Source: Mactromeris polynyma | Taxonomy: Eukaryota; Mollusca; Bivalvia; Venerida; Mactridae | NCBI GenBank assembly: GCA_032209605.1 | Contig: JASFXZ010000003.1 | Span: 8,124,807 to 8,188,806 of the forward strand | Length of the DNA: 64,000 nucleotides | Direction of reading: 5' to 3' | Notes under the pieces: generated by a model | Told to the model about the DNA's origin: nothing | The model's input: the letters and a program-made list of their open reading frames with translations, nothing else | Databases searched by the model: none | Position numbers and translations under genes: made by a program | Shown here: positions 11,689 through 23,960 of the stretch, piece after piece | Position numbering within the stretch: position 1 is the first letter of the stretch | How the letters are laid out: every line of letters starts with the position of its first letter

Positions 11689-14600
11689 TCAAATTGCCGT
11701 TATAATAGTGTTTCCTCTTCCACTTACCTCACCGGAAGCGTTGGTGTATAGATGCCTTTCCCTTCTAAATGATGCAAAGTAAGAAATATAATATATAGTA
11801 AATTCAGCTTGACTTTACAATAAACAGTGAAATTCATTAGTTTCATATTTTTCCAATCGAATAATCTTCCGTTTAACTGATTATAAATATAGTAAACATT
11901 ACAGCCTTACGCATTGTACAACATATTCAAATTATCAGTTTTTAATAACTATTCAAGTAATTGAATTACATACCCATCGCAATTGCGGACACTGGTACGT
12001 GCACCTGTTAATCTCTCTGAAAATCGTGAAAAAAAAAGAAAAAAAGATACATAATATTTGCATAGGAGTTATTTTATACATGTTGATGTTTTTACATAAA
12101 ATACATTAAATGATAAGGATTTATTGTGAAAGACTGTCTTCTGTTTTATGGACAGTTGTTTTCCTGGAGGTCTGTGTTGGTTGGCATTGTCTTATGTCTG
12201 TGGCGTTCCCTGTAGCAGTTATTCTCTCTTTCTTATTAATTCTCCTTAGTTGTCCCTTATGGTCGGCAATGCCATTCCTTGCGCCCCTGTTCCTTTGCGT
12301 ATTTACCCCTTGTGTCCCCTCAAAGCTTAATGTTTTATGGACTGTTGTTTTCCCGGAGGTCTGTATGGAGAGGCATTGTCTTATGTATGTGACGTTCCCT
12401 TTAACAACTTATTCTTTCTTCTAGTATTGCCACAACCAAATATGTTGTAGGTTTTAACGCCCTAGCAGTGTTTTTGCCACTTACCGTTCGTATGTGGTAC
12501 TCCTAGAAGAATTTATATTATTTCATGTTTCCTTGTGCTTTTGGAGTGGCAGTTACACTGCGAATATATCATTCCCTGCTCAGAATTTATAATCAGTTTT
12601 AAATCATCTTATAGAGTTTAAGCAATCAATTTACCTGTTTCTGACTTGAGACGCTTTACAGTCACGGTCATGTAAATTACGTATGTTATGAAGGCAACAA
12701 TTAACGCTCCCAACGTGAGTCCAAGAATAAGCGTTGTGTTATCAAATGTGTTTTCTCTGGATGAATCTGAAACTGTTAATACTGCTTCCTTTATGTGTTT
12801 GGCCGCTAAATAATTTCAGTTTGCGCATTTGTGATCATACGCCCTACCAATGTGTAATTTATATAATCTTAATAAACCTTATTTGCACAGTTATTAAACA
12901 TTGAAGGAATCATCTAATACGAAAAGTATTGATCATTTTAACGTGTACTTGTATGTCTTAAAACGGCGATTTCTTTTTTGGTAAAATAAAGTCATGTTTG
13001 AGAAACACGAAAAATCGGTCAATGGCGCTACCGGGAATCGAACCCAGGTCTACGGATTGCCGGTCTATGATTAAGGTAAACTACACTTTGGACTAAGTCT
13101 AAGCATACAGTCAGGTCTGGTCTATATCTGTAGTAAATACCTTGGTTGCCAACGATGTTGATTGCTTGTTGCATGTACATTGGCTCTGATTGCCCAATGC
13201 GGTTTTCAGCAATCACTCTAACAACATATTGTCCCGGGGGTATCTTCGAGAGAATTGCAACATACATCCCGCTGACATTGAGACAATGGTCATCGTTTTC
13301 CTTCACTATGGTCTCATTGATCCAACTGTTTGAATCCGTTCGGGATGTTTGTAAGATAAATGTTTGACTTTGTCCACCATTGCTGCCACCTCTCCATGAG
13401 AATGTTGGGACATCATAGCAAGACAAGAATTTCAAGTCGGACGGTGCGTCTGGTTTGTCTAATGTGCAAGAAAACGACAAATATTCCATTGGCTTAAACG
13501 AGTGAGGAAACTAAAAGAATGATGGAAGTAATTGAAATAGATATTTACATATACATGTATTTATAAAACCGATACGAATAGAATACATTATCATACCAAA
13601 TGACAATATATTAGTTTACTTTGCGTTTAACACAGCAAAAGCCATCAAAAATATGAAAACATAATAACACATTCACACAAATACAAAGGCAAACGGGACT
13701 AGACACAAACATACCGGTAAATGATGGACCTTGGAACGGGGTCAGTGTAAAACCAAACATTCTTTAGATCAAAACTTACGATTAAATTGTAAAACTCGAT
13801 ACTCACAAGAACAATTAGTAATTTGGTCAACTCGATGTTTGTTCCAACTCTTGTTACCTTGCATACGTAGGTTCCATTGTCGTCCCGAGACAAAACACCA
13901 AGGTCTAATACTGAGTTTCTGCTTACTGGAGAAATCTCGCCAAGTCTGTACCATGTTACAACGCAGCTTGGATTACAATCGGCGGAACATAACACGGCAT
14001 CACAACGAGTTTGTTCATCTCGATAAAACACATCCGCACTTGAGTTGAAATCAATGTTGACAGGGTCATCTGAATGCATAAAACAACAATTTTAGGGTTA
14101 TCCAGAATAAATGAGTGCACAATGTATTCATCAGTCGGACATGATTATAAGTTATCGCAATATAAAGTATGACAAAGAATAAATGGACAATGTGACGTAA
14201 TGTGGTTCTTTAGCAAATATGGACTCGACCGATGACGATTGTTTCTTATTTTGGATGGATGGATGGATGTATAAAGAAATGAGAGCACCTTTATCGTGAG
14301 ATTTTACAATTATCAATAAAACGCATGAAAATAAAACTAATCTAGATGTTTGTCTAGATAACATTTATATTAGTATAATGACCACCTATTGTTACAAACG
14401 AACAACTCTTTATCAATTGTATTTGGATGAAATATTTAAGTAAAATTCACTATTTAATACCGTGAATCATATACTAGTCAATACTACTGAACATAAATAT
14501 TAAAATGCATCACATACACTCGACGTTTAATCGTGGTTTCTTCACAGACATAACGGTAGTTTCGTACGTGTTGTTTGCCACACAGTAGATTCTCATATCA

Positions 14601-17600
14601 TTGTCAAACCTTGTAGGAGTATACATCAAAGTGCTAAATGTTGTGTAAAGGTAGTTTCTGGGTTTGCTATATTGATATGTAACATTGTCTATTAGTTTCA
14701 GATCGTCATATAAGTCCAGTGTCCTTTTGTCTTTATACCACGTGATATCAGGGCTGGGCCGTGCAAAAGATGTTTCACAAGATGATTCCACAACGTTTCC
14801 TTCTTGTACAGTAATTACATCCTCATTCGAACCAGTCATGTTCACTCGCTGTACAGCAACTACAAGTTTGTGTTATTAAAAATTATGAATACTAATTTAC
14901 TTAAACAACATGTTTACGGGAATTTATATGTTTTATTTCTACGTAGGCGTATCTTCAACAGAACTTATATCGAAACGTTATCGATAAATACGGATACTGA
15001 TATGTCGATAAAATTAAAATGATATCTCGTTTGTTAACCTAGTTTAGAAGCTTATTAAGAATCTAGGTCCTTTAGGGCGTGAGTAGTAAAGCACAACATA
15101 AACATGAACATAATAATAACAGTAAAAAGAACAAGTTATATTACAAATTACCTGACAGATGGTACAATGTATGAGTTATTACATAACATTCAATTGCTTT
15201 TGTAAAAAATAGTAAATGTAAGTTTGCCCAATAATTACTGATATAATAAAATTCAGGTTCAAAAAATGATCCTATTCTTAACAAAATAAAACCGAAAAGA
15301 GGTATTACAAGGATCAACACATACACCACGCAATGCCTCCCAACGCAAATCCCAGGGAAACAACAGTCTATAAAACATTAGGCACTGAGGAGATGCAAGG
15401 GTAAACATGCATTAAGGCTGAAGGAATGCTCTGGAGGACTCTAATAATAACTAAGGACAATTTAGGTGGTCAACAATTGATTATTTATTTACGATGTTGT
15501 GATTATTTCGCCATCTGATGTACTGTTGCTTATATGACTATACATAAACTGCTGTAATTGTATAATTTGTGAAAGAAAATATTTGATTGTTTGCATATCC
15601 ATTCATAATACATGCGTGCATACCTAGAATGGTGTTTCTTCTTTTTTAAATGAGTATTAAGCCCGTGACAGTATGTATCTACGAACTTTCCGGACAACCC
15701 TCGTATATAATTTAATTACTGATATCCAGTTCAGAATTTATAAGACTGTTACAATGTTTATGTATAGGTATATATGTTTGTTGTATAGGTAATGGTTAAT
15801 GTGCTTTTAATGATAAGTAACTGCCTGCTGAGTCAATTTACGTGTATATGTTCGAAATCAATAATCAAATAGCGGTTAACAGTGTGAGGTCAGCTAGCTA
15901 TTAAATCGACTTAAACCCCAGTTAGTTTAGTAAAAACAGCGATTTACAGCCTTGGAAATGTTAGTAAAAACATTCCAAGGCTGTAAATCGATATGTGGTT
16001 ATTATTTCTATTTATGTTGTTATTGTATGATGATACATGATGCAATATTTATGTCCCCCCCCCCCTTCGGCCTTATGTTGCTGAGTTTCTTGAATTAAAC
16101 CTTTCCCCTTGTTGTCCCCTAAATTATCCTACGTCGACCAGGTCATTCCTTACACCCATATTCCTATGCATGTTTACCCTTGCACCCCTCAGTGCCTAAT
16201 GTTTTGCATACTGTTATTTTCCCTGGAGTCCGGTCGGGAAGGCTTTGTCTTATGTATGTAGCGTTCCTTGTAACAACTTAATCGCTATTTTAGAAACTTT
16301 CTTGCGAGAACATATTCTGTAAAAATCCTTTCTGGTTCTCCTTCCTCCAAAACGGCCGATTTAGCGAAATTGATCTGACTGACTCCAACATATACTGCTC
16401 AAATTGAAATAGTTCAATCAAATCCGTCCGGTCTGAAAATTAACTCCATAAATACATAGTTTCGAATAACACAATTCAATTTCGACGTGCATAAGAAGAT
16501 ACATTTCGTGTACCAAGGAAGTTAATTTCAGTTCATGCATTTACTTGAAAAGAATGTAAGAGTGTGATTAATAAATATGAAACAAACGAGGTAATTATTT
16601 CGTGATATCTATTTCTGTTTTTTATTCATTCGCATATATGAATGACACATAGAAATAATGAAATACAATCATGTAGAACACAATATGAGAAGCATACAGT
16701 CATGAATCATGATGTCATAAAATAAACAACAAGATGCATCTATATTTGTATTTCAACAAATATATACACACGGTCAAGATGTGAACGCACGTCCAGTTTT
16801 ATTATTAATGACAGCTTAAAGCACTTATTAAAGATATATTATGCTAATTTTTTACCTAAACAAACATGAAAAATATACTTAATCTTGTTAAAACTTCATA
16901 AAATACATGTACATTGATAATGTTTTTCTCTGTATTTGTCAAAAAAGACGTTTGTATTATCATAAAATTAAGCGGGTGTTTTTACTAGTTTTGTCTGTTA
17001 GTAATATGATCAAACAAGATTGTTTTAAACTGTTATACATGGAAATGGTTCTAATGAATTATGTTTTAGACGATGTAACAATAATACCTGATGAAGCCCA
17101 TTAAAAAATTGGTTCAGATGAGCCAGATACATCTTTAACAAAGTATGAATTAAATTATTTGAAAGTATATAGTCTATATTAACCGACAGTCGCTACAAAA
17201 ATATCGTTGCCGTTAACACTTGTCACAATTCGGGTTTAACACACAATAATTCCTCTGTTAAATTATTTTTGTAACAGCGTTTGTATCCATTTTTCAAAAT
17301 GGACATGTCAATAAGCAATGAAAATTTGGCTCTTTTTTATACAGGTTTTATCACTTTAATAAAACGTCTCATCATTAAGGTTTAAATCCTTAGAAGACAA
17401 CATAATAAAGTAGACAAATCCACGGGACAAAGCAAAGCATGTTTTATTGATTTATTTACTCAGGCATGATAAAAGGCATATGTAAAAAAACGGACTACAA
17501 TAACATATGTGATTATGTAATCGTAGACTAATTAAACAACCCTTGGATACCATTTGCTCCTTCTCAGGGTTTGTCGCGGTAACACAGCAGTAACGATGAC

Positions 17601-19628
17601 CGACAGACGCCTTACAGTGTCAGGTGTGAATAAATGCGCTATTGTGATTTTTTGGAGCGTGTTGATCGTCTCGAATTACATCGGGTGTTCGAATACTGCA
17701 TTTCGTATGATTCACATTTTTATATAGAAATATAGAATAAAGAGATCGGAACTTGATGTTTATTTTGGATGATACCAAACATGAGGGTGGAAGGTTGCCG
17801 GATTAACGGGGTCCGACTGTACATACCCCAATAAAAATTGTTGGGCACAAATGTGTTTATCCAATTTATTATTATTATTATGGAATAGGATTGCCTGTGC
17901 AAGGCTTGGACATAATATGTATAATCTTGTTGTTTGGTATTCGGACATTGAAATCAATTGACCATAAATTGCAACTTCTTTGTGACTCTTACATGAGTAA
18001 AAATGCCACACGCGGATTTTAGTCGCATTATGGCAGCCATGGCGGAATAAAGAAAGAACTACGGTATAATGGAAATGAATGTAAAAATAAAGGGTACTCA
18101 GACTTCTACCCTTCCCAGCTCTATTGTACGACTTCACAATTTTCAATATCGAGCGTAAAAAGTAAAAGCATACGCTATTAACCTTCTAGATTCAGATAAT
18201 CGTTTATATTATTATGTTTACCTCGAACGGAAATGGTCACACTCTTGCTTGCAAATATGGTATATTCAGTTGCAATATCACAAAACCATTGATCGTGATG
18301 ATTTGCAGTCGTAACATTCTTGATAGTCCAAGTTGCTTCATTAGTAGATGGACAAGAGTAGTCGTAAAGATAGGGATTCGGTGGTATGTAACTATTATGG
18401 CAATCAGGACGTAAAACAGCGAATCTAATATCATTCTTTCTCCAGAATATGATATCAACAGTTTTATTTCCAAAATATTTGCAATATAGTGTAAGTGGGT
18501 TAAATTCGGTGACAAGAGGCGACGAAGGGCGAAGAACTAAATCCGATTGTGCATTGGTACAATCTAAAACGACAATTAAATGCATAATAAGGTGCAATAT
18601 ATGAGTAACATTATGTTCTTGTTGTGTGAGGGGTTATTTCAAATGTTCATATATACAAATAATATTTCGGAAAATAACTCAAACATGTTAAAGTCGCATA
18701 AGATTACGGAATTGTGAATTAGTTTCAACACAGCCAAGGATTTACATGTGTAGAAAATTTGAATTAAAAGTTTACCTGGTAGTACCATAAAAAAACTAAC
18801 ATGAAATGTAAACGACAAATACTTTTTGACGTCTCGTAAACGTAACAGTTCAAAATTCCTTACAGTTTAAACATTTATAAAGATATTTCACGAAGTAGTC
18901 CTGATATATTACAAGCATTGTGTATGTAATGGCTTCATGTTTAGAAATATATGGATTTTTGTACCCGGAATATTTCACCCTCTCTTGAGCAAAACCACCT
19001 TTCTTCAACATCACTTCAAGTTCTTCCTGTTTGAAGAATTTACCAAATTAATTCAATCTCTCTGGAGCTATCATCGCTCTTCAACAACACTATCTTCTTT
19101 TTCTGATATAATTAATGTATGACCTCTATACAGCTATAACCTCTCAACAACAGCCAAAACTTGTGTCTCCTTAAGAGTGTTGCCCAGGACAGATTGCACT
19201 GTACAAGTTGTTTGCTTGTAAAAATATACATATTTCAACATTAAATTTGCTGATGTTCGTTTCAGACTCCTTCAAACTCATAATAACGCATATTTATAAA
19301 CAGCAACACATTTTTATACAAATGAACACTTCTAACACAAAGCAATACGTCAACACTTTCTTGACAATATATTTATTTTCCTGTTTTCACCAGTACTGTG
19401 TTCATAGCTTTCGTTCAAAATAAGGTAAAGATTCAACGTGTAATATGTTGTTCTTTATCAAAAAAGTATTAAAAATGAATTTTAAAATTGCTTTAGCTAG
19501 TCTTTACGAACTGAATTGTGAAAACATTTCAGCACAGATAATGATTTACTTGTGTAGAAGTATTGAATTGAATTTTTACCTGGTAATGACATCAAAAACA
19601 AAAGATGAAATGTTAACGACAAATCCAT
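11689..19628 (-). CDS. receptor copy 3: Ig-Ig-Ig-FN3-TM, short tail (522 aa)
   Basis: Predicted type I membrane receptor. Exons: signal 19580-19628 (MDLSLTFHLLFLMSLP), V-like Ig 18222-18563, Ig2 14518-14859, Ig3 13803-14069, FN3 13141-13458, transmembrane 12635-12766, short 11974-12016, tail 11689-11764. Lengths sum to 1569 nt, an open frame of 523 codons with stop, and all splice phases agree. Ig hallmarks: LYCKY...W...DQWFC (V-like), SSCET...WYKD...RIYCVANN (Ig2), CSADC...W...DNGTYVC (Ig3). FN3 has FSWRGGSNGG and VRVIAENRIG. The membrane helix is ILGLTLGALIVAFITYVIY, followed by KRLK. The nearest signal-like exon (about 18780-18830) has lost its ATG, so I use the one at 19628. The Ig3 donor differs from other copies (A|GTATCG). 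The tail ends early (5-bp insertion) and lacks the two C-terminal tyrosine motifs. The V-to-Ig2 intron is 3.4 kb, swollen by repeats. It is the most divergent copy. Expression is unproven. Confidence 0.75.
12150..12425 (-). repeat. R1 repeat, copy 3 intron
   Basis: Reversed R1 copy in the transmembrane-to-short-exon intron of copy 3, closely matching 3205-3480 in copy 1. The open frame across it is a shadow. Confidence 0.55.
12983..13110 (-). mobile_element. tRNA-derived SINE in copy 3 intron
   Basis: The minus strand holds a tRNA-like 3' half with a B box (GGGTTCGATTCCC) and a TAGCGCC end, followed by a non-tRNA body ending in CTTTATTTTA. It is inserted next to the FN3 donor: the array sequence is interrupted relative to copy 8. 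Read through from FN3 it gives the nonsense segment RRPGFDSR, typical of tRNA-derived SINE translations. The D arm is not intact, so not a tRNA gene. Confidence 0.65.
15335..15460 (+). repeat. R1 repeat fragment
   Basis: Forward, degenerate R1 copy recognisable by the AAACATTAGGCACTGAGGAG and AAGGAATG segments. It pairs with the reversed copy at 16080-16290. Confidence 0.5.
15939..15990. repeat. near-perfect hairpin
   Basis: CGATTTACAGCCTTGG and its exact reverse complement form two arms of about 22 bp with one bulged base and a loop of only a few bases. The arm matches the end of the R1 repeat near 56690 (ACAGCCTTGGAAATGTCAG), so this is where two R1 ends meet head to head. Confidence 0.7.
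16080..16290 (-). repeat. R1 repeat, reversed copy
   Basis: Reversed R1 with the characteristic GTCTTATGTATGT and CCCTCAGTGCCTAATGTTTTG segments, partner of 15335-15460. Confidence 0.5.
18780..18830 (-). pseudogene. signal-peptide exon with lost start codon
   Basis: It aligns with signal exons of the other copies and keeps the CAG|GTAAAC donor, but the ATGGAT start is replaced by AGTATT. The only remaining in-frame ATG gives four residues. It lies between the copy 3 V-like exon and the intact signal exon at 19580-19628, so it is a duplicated first exon that has decayed. Confidence 0.75.
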
Positions 19629-19857
19629 TTTGATGTCTCGTAAATTTTACAGTTCATCGTCCTTGGAGTTTGAACATCTATAAACATATTTTAGCATGTA
19701 TAGTTTCGTGTATGTAGTGTATTCATGCAAGGAAAGATGAGAACTTTTGTACCCGGAAGATTTCATGTAACAAAGAGTGAAACTTATTCTATAAAATGTT
19801 ATTTTACGTCTTAGTAAATACCACAACAAACTAAAGTGATCAGTCGTCAGTGCTTTG

Positions 19858-20724
19858 TATGGTGGCATATTACTGCCACCAGTTAGCATGATAGCGTTCG
19901 CGAATAAATTCGTGTTAACCACTTAATTATTACGATAATTATCTAGCTATCTAGTTAATATTCGTGATAAATTTTCGGTAAGATAAATATCATACAACTA
20001 GAAACAGGCTTGAAAGTGCCCATAACTGCCACCTCTTACATTTTTATGATGTATTACACTAGATTTAAGTGGCAACACGAATCTTATCTAGTTGACTACT
20101 TATTATGTTACTTAATAACTCAAATTCGCGAATTTCACTTAAGATTCGTGTTACCACTTACTTATAAAGGCGTTTTTGACTTCTACATGTAAGTTGTAAC
20201 ACGAATATTATCTAGTTGACCACTTATTATGTTACTTAATAACTCAAATTCGCGAATTTCACTTAAGATTCGTGTTACCACTTATTCATTTTTGGCTTCT
20301 ACATGTAAGTGGAAACACGAATCTTATCCAGTTGACTACTTATTATGTTACTTAATAACTCAAATTCGCGAATTTCACTTAAGATTCGTGTTACCACTTA
20401 CATCTAGAAGCCAAAAATTAATAAGTGGTAACACGAATCTTAAGTGAAATTCGCGAATTTGAGTTACTAAGTAACATAATAAGTAGTCAACTAGATAAGA
20501 TTCGTGTTACCACTTAAATCTAGTGTAATACATCATAAAAATGTAAGAGGTGGCAGTTCTGGGCACTTTCAAGCCTGTTTCTAGTTTTATTATATTTATC
20601 ATACCGAAAATTTATCACGAATATTAACTAGATAGCTAGATAATTATCGTAATAATTAAGTGGTTAACACGAATTTATTCGCGAACGCTATCATGCTAAC
20701 TGGTGGCAGTAATATGCCACCATA
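19858..20724. mobile_element. 867-bp foldback (long palindromic) element
   Basis: Both ends are the same long inverted repeat: the left begins TATGGTGGCATATTACTGCC and the right ends with its reverse complement. The arms run about 290 bp with almost no mismatches. The centre has three head-to-tail units of about 115-135 bp and one inverted unit, each built on TTCGCGAATTT and GATTCGTGTTACCACTTA. The 6-bp sequence GCTTTG flanks both sides (19852-19857 and 20725-20730), a likely target-site duplication. It interrupts the conserved block upstream of the copy 3 signal exon. It has no transposase gene; open frames inside are repeats. Superfamily unknown. Confidence 0.85.
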
Positions 20725-23700
20725 GCTTTGCGTAAAATATATCAGGTTTAATGTACATTAAGCAATATTATATGGAACAACAATTCTCGAATAGTGGAAG
20801 TGTTTAACGTTATAAGAATATACTATCAATTTAACCTTATAAGAGTAGCCGCCTCTCTTAAATAACACTGTCATGTTTTCCTTATGTAAGCATTTACTAT
20901 CAATCAATACCCTCTAGAGCATCACCTCTCAATAACAGCCAAAATATGTGTCTCCAAAAGATAATTGCTCTGTAGAGGTTGCTCCTGTACCAATTTATGT
21001 TTGTAACATCTACTCAGTTCTTTCAAACAAATAACAACACATTCTCACAAACAACACCAACTTTAAATACACAGCAACATATATTACGCACATCAGTACT
21101 ATCAACACATTTTTAGTAACATAATATTATTTATTTTCTTGCTTTCACCAGTACATGTATTTTGTTCTCAGCTTACACAGTAATTGAAACAATCCTAATA
21201 TATACATGTCTGTCAGACAATAAGACAGAATTGGGAAACTATTTTGATTACACAATTTCAAATACTCAAGTATCATCACTAATCCATCTATCATTAGTTT
21301 GTATAACGATTTCAGGAAGAAATTGAAAAGAATATAATATAGAGGATCACAGTCACAAATTAGACGCGTTCATAGGACACGGATGTCCCCGCTATGGGCT
21401 TTTCAGTAGAATGAAAATACTTTGCTTGTAAATGCAAAATAATGTTGAAAAAATATTAATTTGAATGCCAATTATTTTGGTGACAAAAAGAGCCATGACT
21501 TCTCCAAACATTGGCAGATTGTTACTGAAAACAAACTGGACCTGTATTGTATGATCCAATGCTTACCGTGCCCAATATGAATTGAATGCATCCATTCTTG
21601 CAAAAGTTGATCGGAGAACAATGTTTAAGAAAAAAAGTGCAAAAACAATTTTAAAAAATGCCGGATTGTAACGGAAATCAAACGTGACCTGCATTTCATT
21701 CTCCTATGTGCCCAATGTGAATTGAATCCATTCATACTTTCAAGCGTTATCGATAGGAAAACAATTTTTGACAGGGATAACACTTCATCATTCTTCAGAA
21801 CATCCATTGGCAGATATATCTAGGCAAAATGCACGAAGAAAACACATACAGTTTACTATGTGGAGGTAGTGCTGCTGGTAAAAAAGAAGACTCATGCCTA
21901 GTCAGCTAAAATGTCTTTAATCAGATGAACATGTCAGTATTGATTAGGAACTCACAAGTAATGGTTACCTGCATGATAACTACGGAAGACATTGATATAA
22001 AGGGTGTGGCGTGAACATGTTGCAATTGGCTGTTTACCAAAAGTGATGGAAATTGCTCAATGCAATTGCCACATGCATCGCAAGACACTACCTCCCTACA
22101 TAGATCCATAGGAAAACAAAAGTCTACAAAACATAAGGCACTGAGGAGGCGCAAGGGTAAATATGCATGGGAACAGTGATGCAATTAATGGTATGGCCGA
22201 CCATAAACATAACTAAGGACTAATTAGGGGGACAACAAATGTGGACAAATTTAAATGTTGGAGTACAGAACGGAACAAGCCTAGAGTGTCAGTAATAATA
22301 GGCCGAAAGCAGGGAGAAAAGATCATGAATATTATATCAAGTTAAAGAAATGCACATGTGGAAATGGGAACTTAAGGTAATGTTCAAAGGTTTATAAGTT
22401 TTCTTGTTTTCGATATTCATCGTTTCGATTAAAACAGTACGTTTTATTTTAAATATGTGCTCTGATTTTGCAGAAATTAACAGAAATAATATTTCAAATT
22501 GCAGCTATGAAAACCACTAACTTAAAAAGTGTCATAATGTCTGACTTATATGTATGAGTAGTTGATTCAATTTATATAATAATGCAGATTTCTTAAATGG
22601 GAAGATGCCTTTATTGTCTCATTCCTTCATATGTGCATGCAGTGAAACCACCTGTGTACAAAAATGACTATCAAATTGACGAAAAGTGAGAAATATTTGA
22701 TAAGAAATAAAACAAAATATACATAATGGTCAAATTGCATTTGAACAAACAAATATAAAAATGTTAGAAAACACAAATATCAGTAGAACATCAAATTGTC
22801 TTAAATGAAAAGTATTTGTATCATATAACAAGAACTATATTAACATTTTAGAGATACTTACCGTACAGGTTTTGCAAAAGTTCATTTTAAACATAATACC
22901 GTCTAAATCTTTCCAACGCATGTTGAAACTGCAATTTGCTATGTTTTTATTATCTTTCAAAAGTATGATTCATTTCAGACAAATAAAGTTACAAGGAATG
23001 CTAACATAATTTTATACTTTGAAGTATTTTAGTGAATTGTCTCCCTTTATCAAGAATTATATTTTTGCAAAATGTACACCCTTTATAAATATATGGTGAA
23101 TGACTGCCGAAAATATTAAATTGAATGTGCTGTGAAATTTAATTTAATAAAACTTAAGAGCTCTATTTTAATGATTCTAGTTGCCATACATACTGAAGGT
23201 AAATAACCCATGTTCATTAGGAAGTTAATACCATGACATTAAATAAAAAAGAACATGCATTACATATATGAAGATAAAATGTTACTATTTACATGAGTAC
23301 AATTATGTAAGAGCTACTGTGATGCTCTAAACTATTTATTAAACATTTGCAGGTTATTTACACTGTCCAAATCACACATTTTTACTAAATAATTGTCATT
23401 AAGGCCAGTTCATGTTATGTTACAGATACAATACACAAGCAATTTAATCAAACGATGAATATGTACAGTATAATTGCTGTAACATTATGTAATTTTCTTC
23501 ATTCATATTAAAAAAGACATATCTGTAGTCCCATTAGTACAGTCAAGCATGGCGGAGATGCCTTGTAATGTTCACGTAATTGATCCGTACGTATAACGTA
23601 TATGACCAAATATCAATTCTTTTTAAAATAGTGTCGTTTAAAATCTTAAGTAATCTCGTCTGTCTTAAATTACAGATTTTATGTACTTTCTTTAATGGGA

Positions 23701-23960
23701 ATGGTGATTCTTGGAATTGTACTGCAACACAAACTGATTAAACGTAAGTGCAATACTGAAAGCAATTTAAAAAGCAAGTGTTTGGAGTGTTGCTACTTAT
23801 GCATTCACAAGATATAATGAACATAATTTATCGAAAGTAAAAATAATTTCAAAAAGTTTCAGTAAGTTTTTTTTAAATAACATGCGCTTCTAACGACATT
23901 TTAGTATATACATGTATATCGCATCTACAGACGTCCAATAACCCATATGGCAGTTGTTTA
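20725..23960. other. long inter-gene flank (type A) between copies 3 and 4
   Basis: Noncoding. Shares order and sequence with 33.7-37.0 kb and 51.8-54.7 kb: the end of the upstream block, a CAGTACATGTATTTTGTTC segment, a segment with GACACGGATGTCCC, an R1-containing stretch, a segment with CCGTACAGGTTTTGC, and TAGTCCCATTAGTACAG near 23530. No gene supported. Confidence 0.6.
22060..22340 (+). repeat. R1 repeat in type A flank
   Basis: Forward R1 copy with CAATTGCCACATG, AAACATAAGGCACTGAGGAG and AATAATAGGCCGAAAGCAGG segments. Counterparts sit at the same place in the flanks at about 34890-35155 and 52990-53275. Confidence 0.55.

Larger units (their letters stand above)
14860..18221 (-). other. 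expanded intron of copy 3 (V-like Ig to Ig2)
   Basis: The equivalent intron in copies 5, 6, 8 and 9 is about 270-430 bp; here it is 3.36 kb. Contents: R1-related sequence in opposite orientations at about 15335-15460 and 16080-16290, a strong hairpin at about 15939-15990, a C-run near 16056, and a short TTA microsatellite near 17866. From 16.3 to 18.2 kb I see no recognisable gene; the open frame at 16907-17104 has no family features. Confidence 0.6.

Noticed and set aside
13146..13367. Plus-strand open frames opposite FN3, Ig2 and Ig3 exons (also 32236-32520, 39018-39266, 49438-49707, 60086-60343)
   Set aside because: They are antisense shadows of conserved minus-strand exons, recur wherever the exon recurs, and lack start context or splice support.
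16907..17104. 65-residue plus-strand protein in the copy 3 intron
   Set aside because: Chance-length frame in AT-rich intron sequence with no recognisable motif.
20061..20520. CRISPR-like array
   Set aside because: Only four units, one inverted, without uniform spacers, and lying inside an inverted-repeat element in an animal genome.
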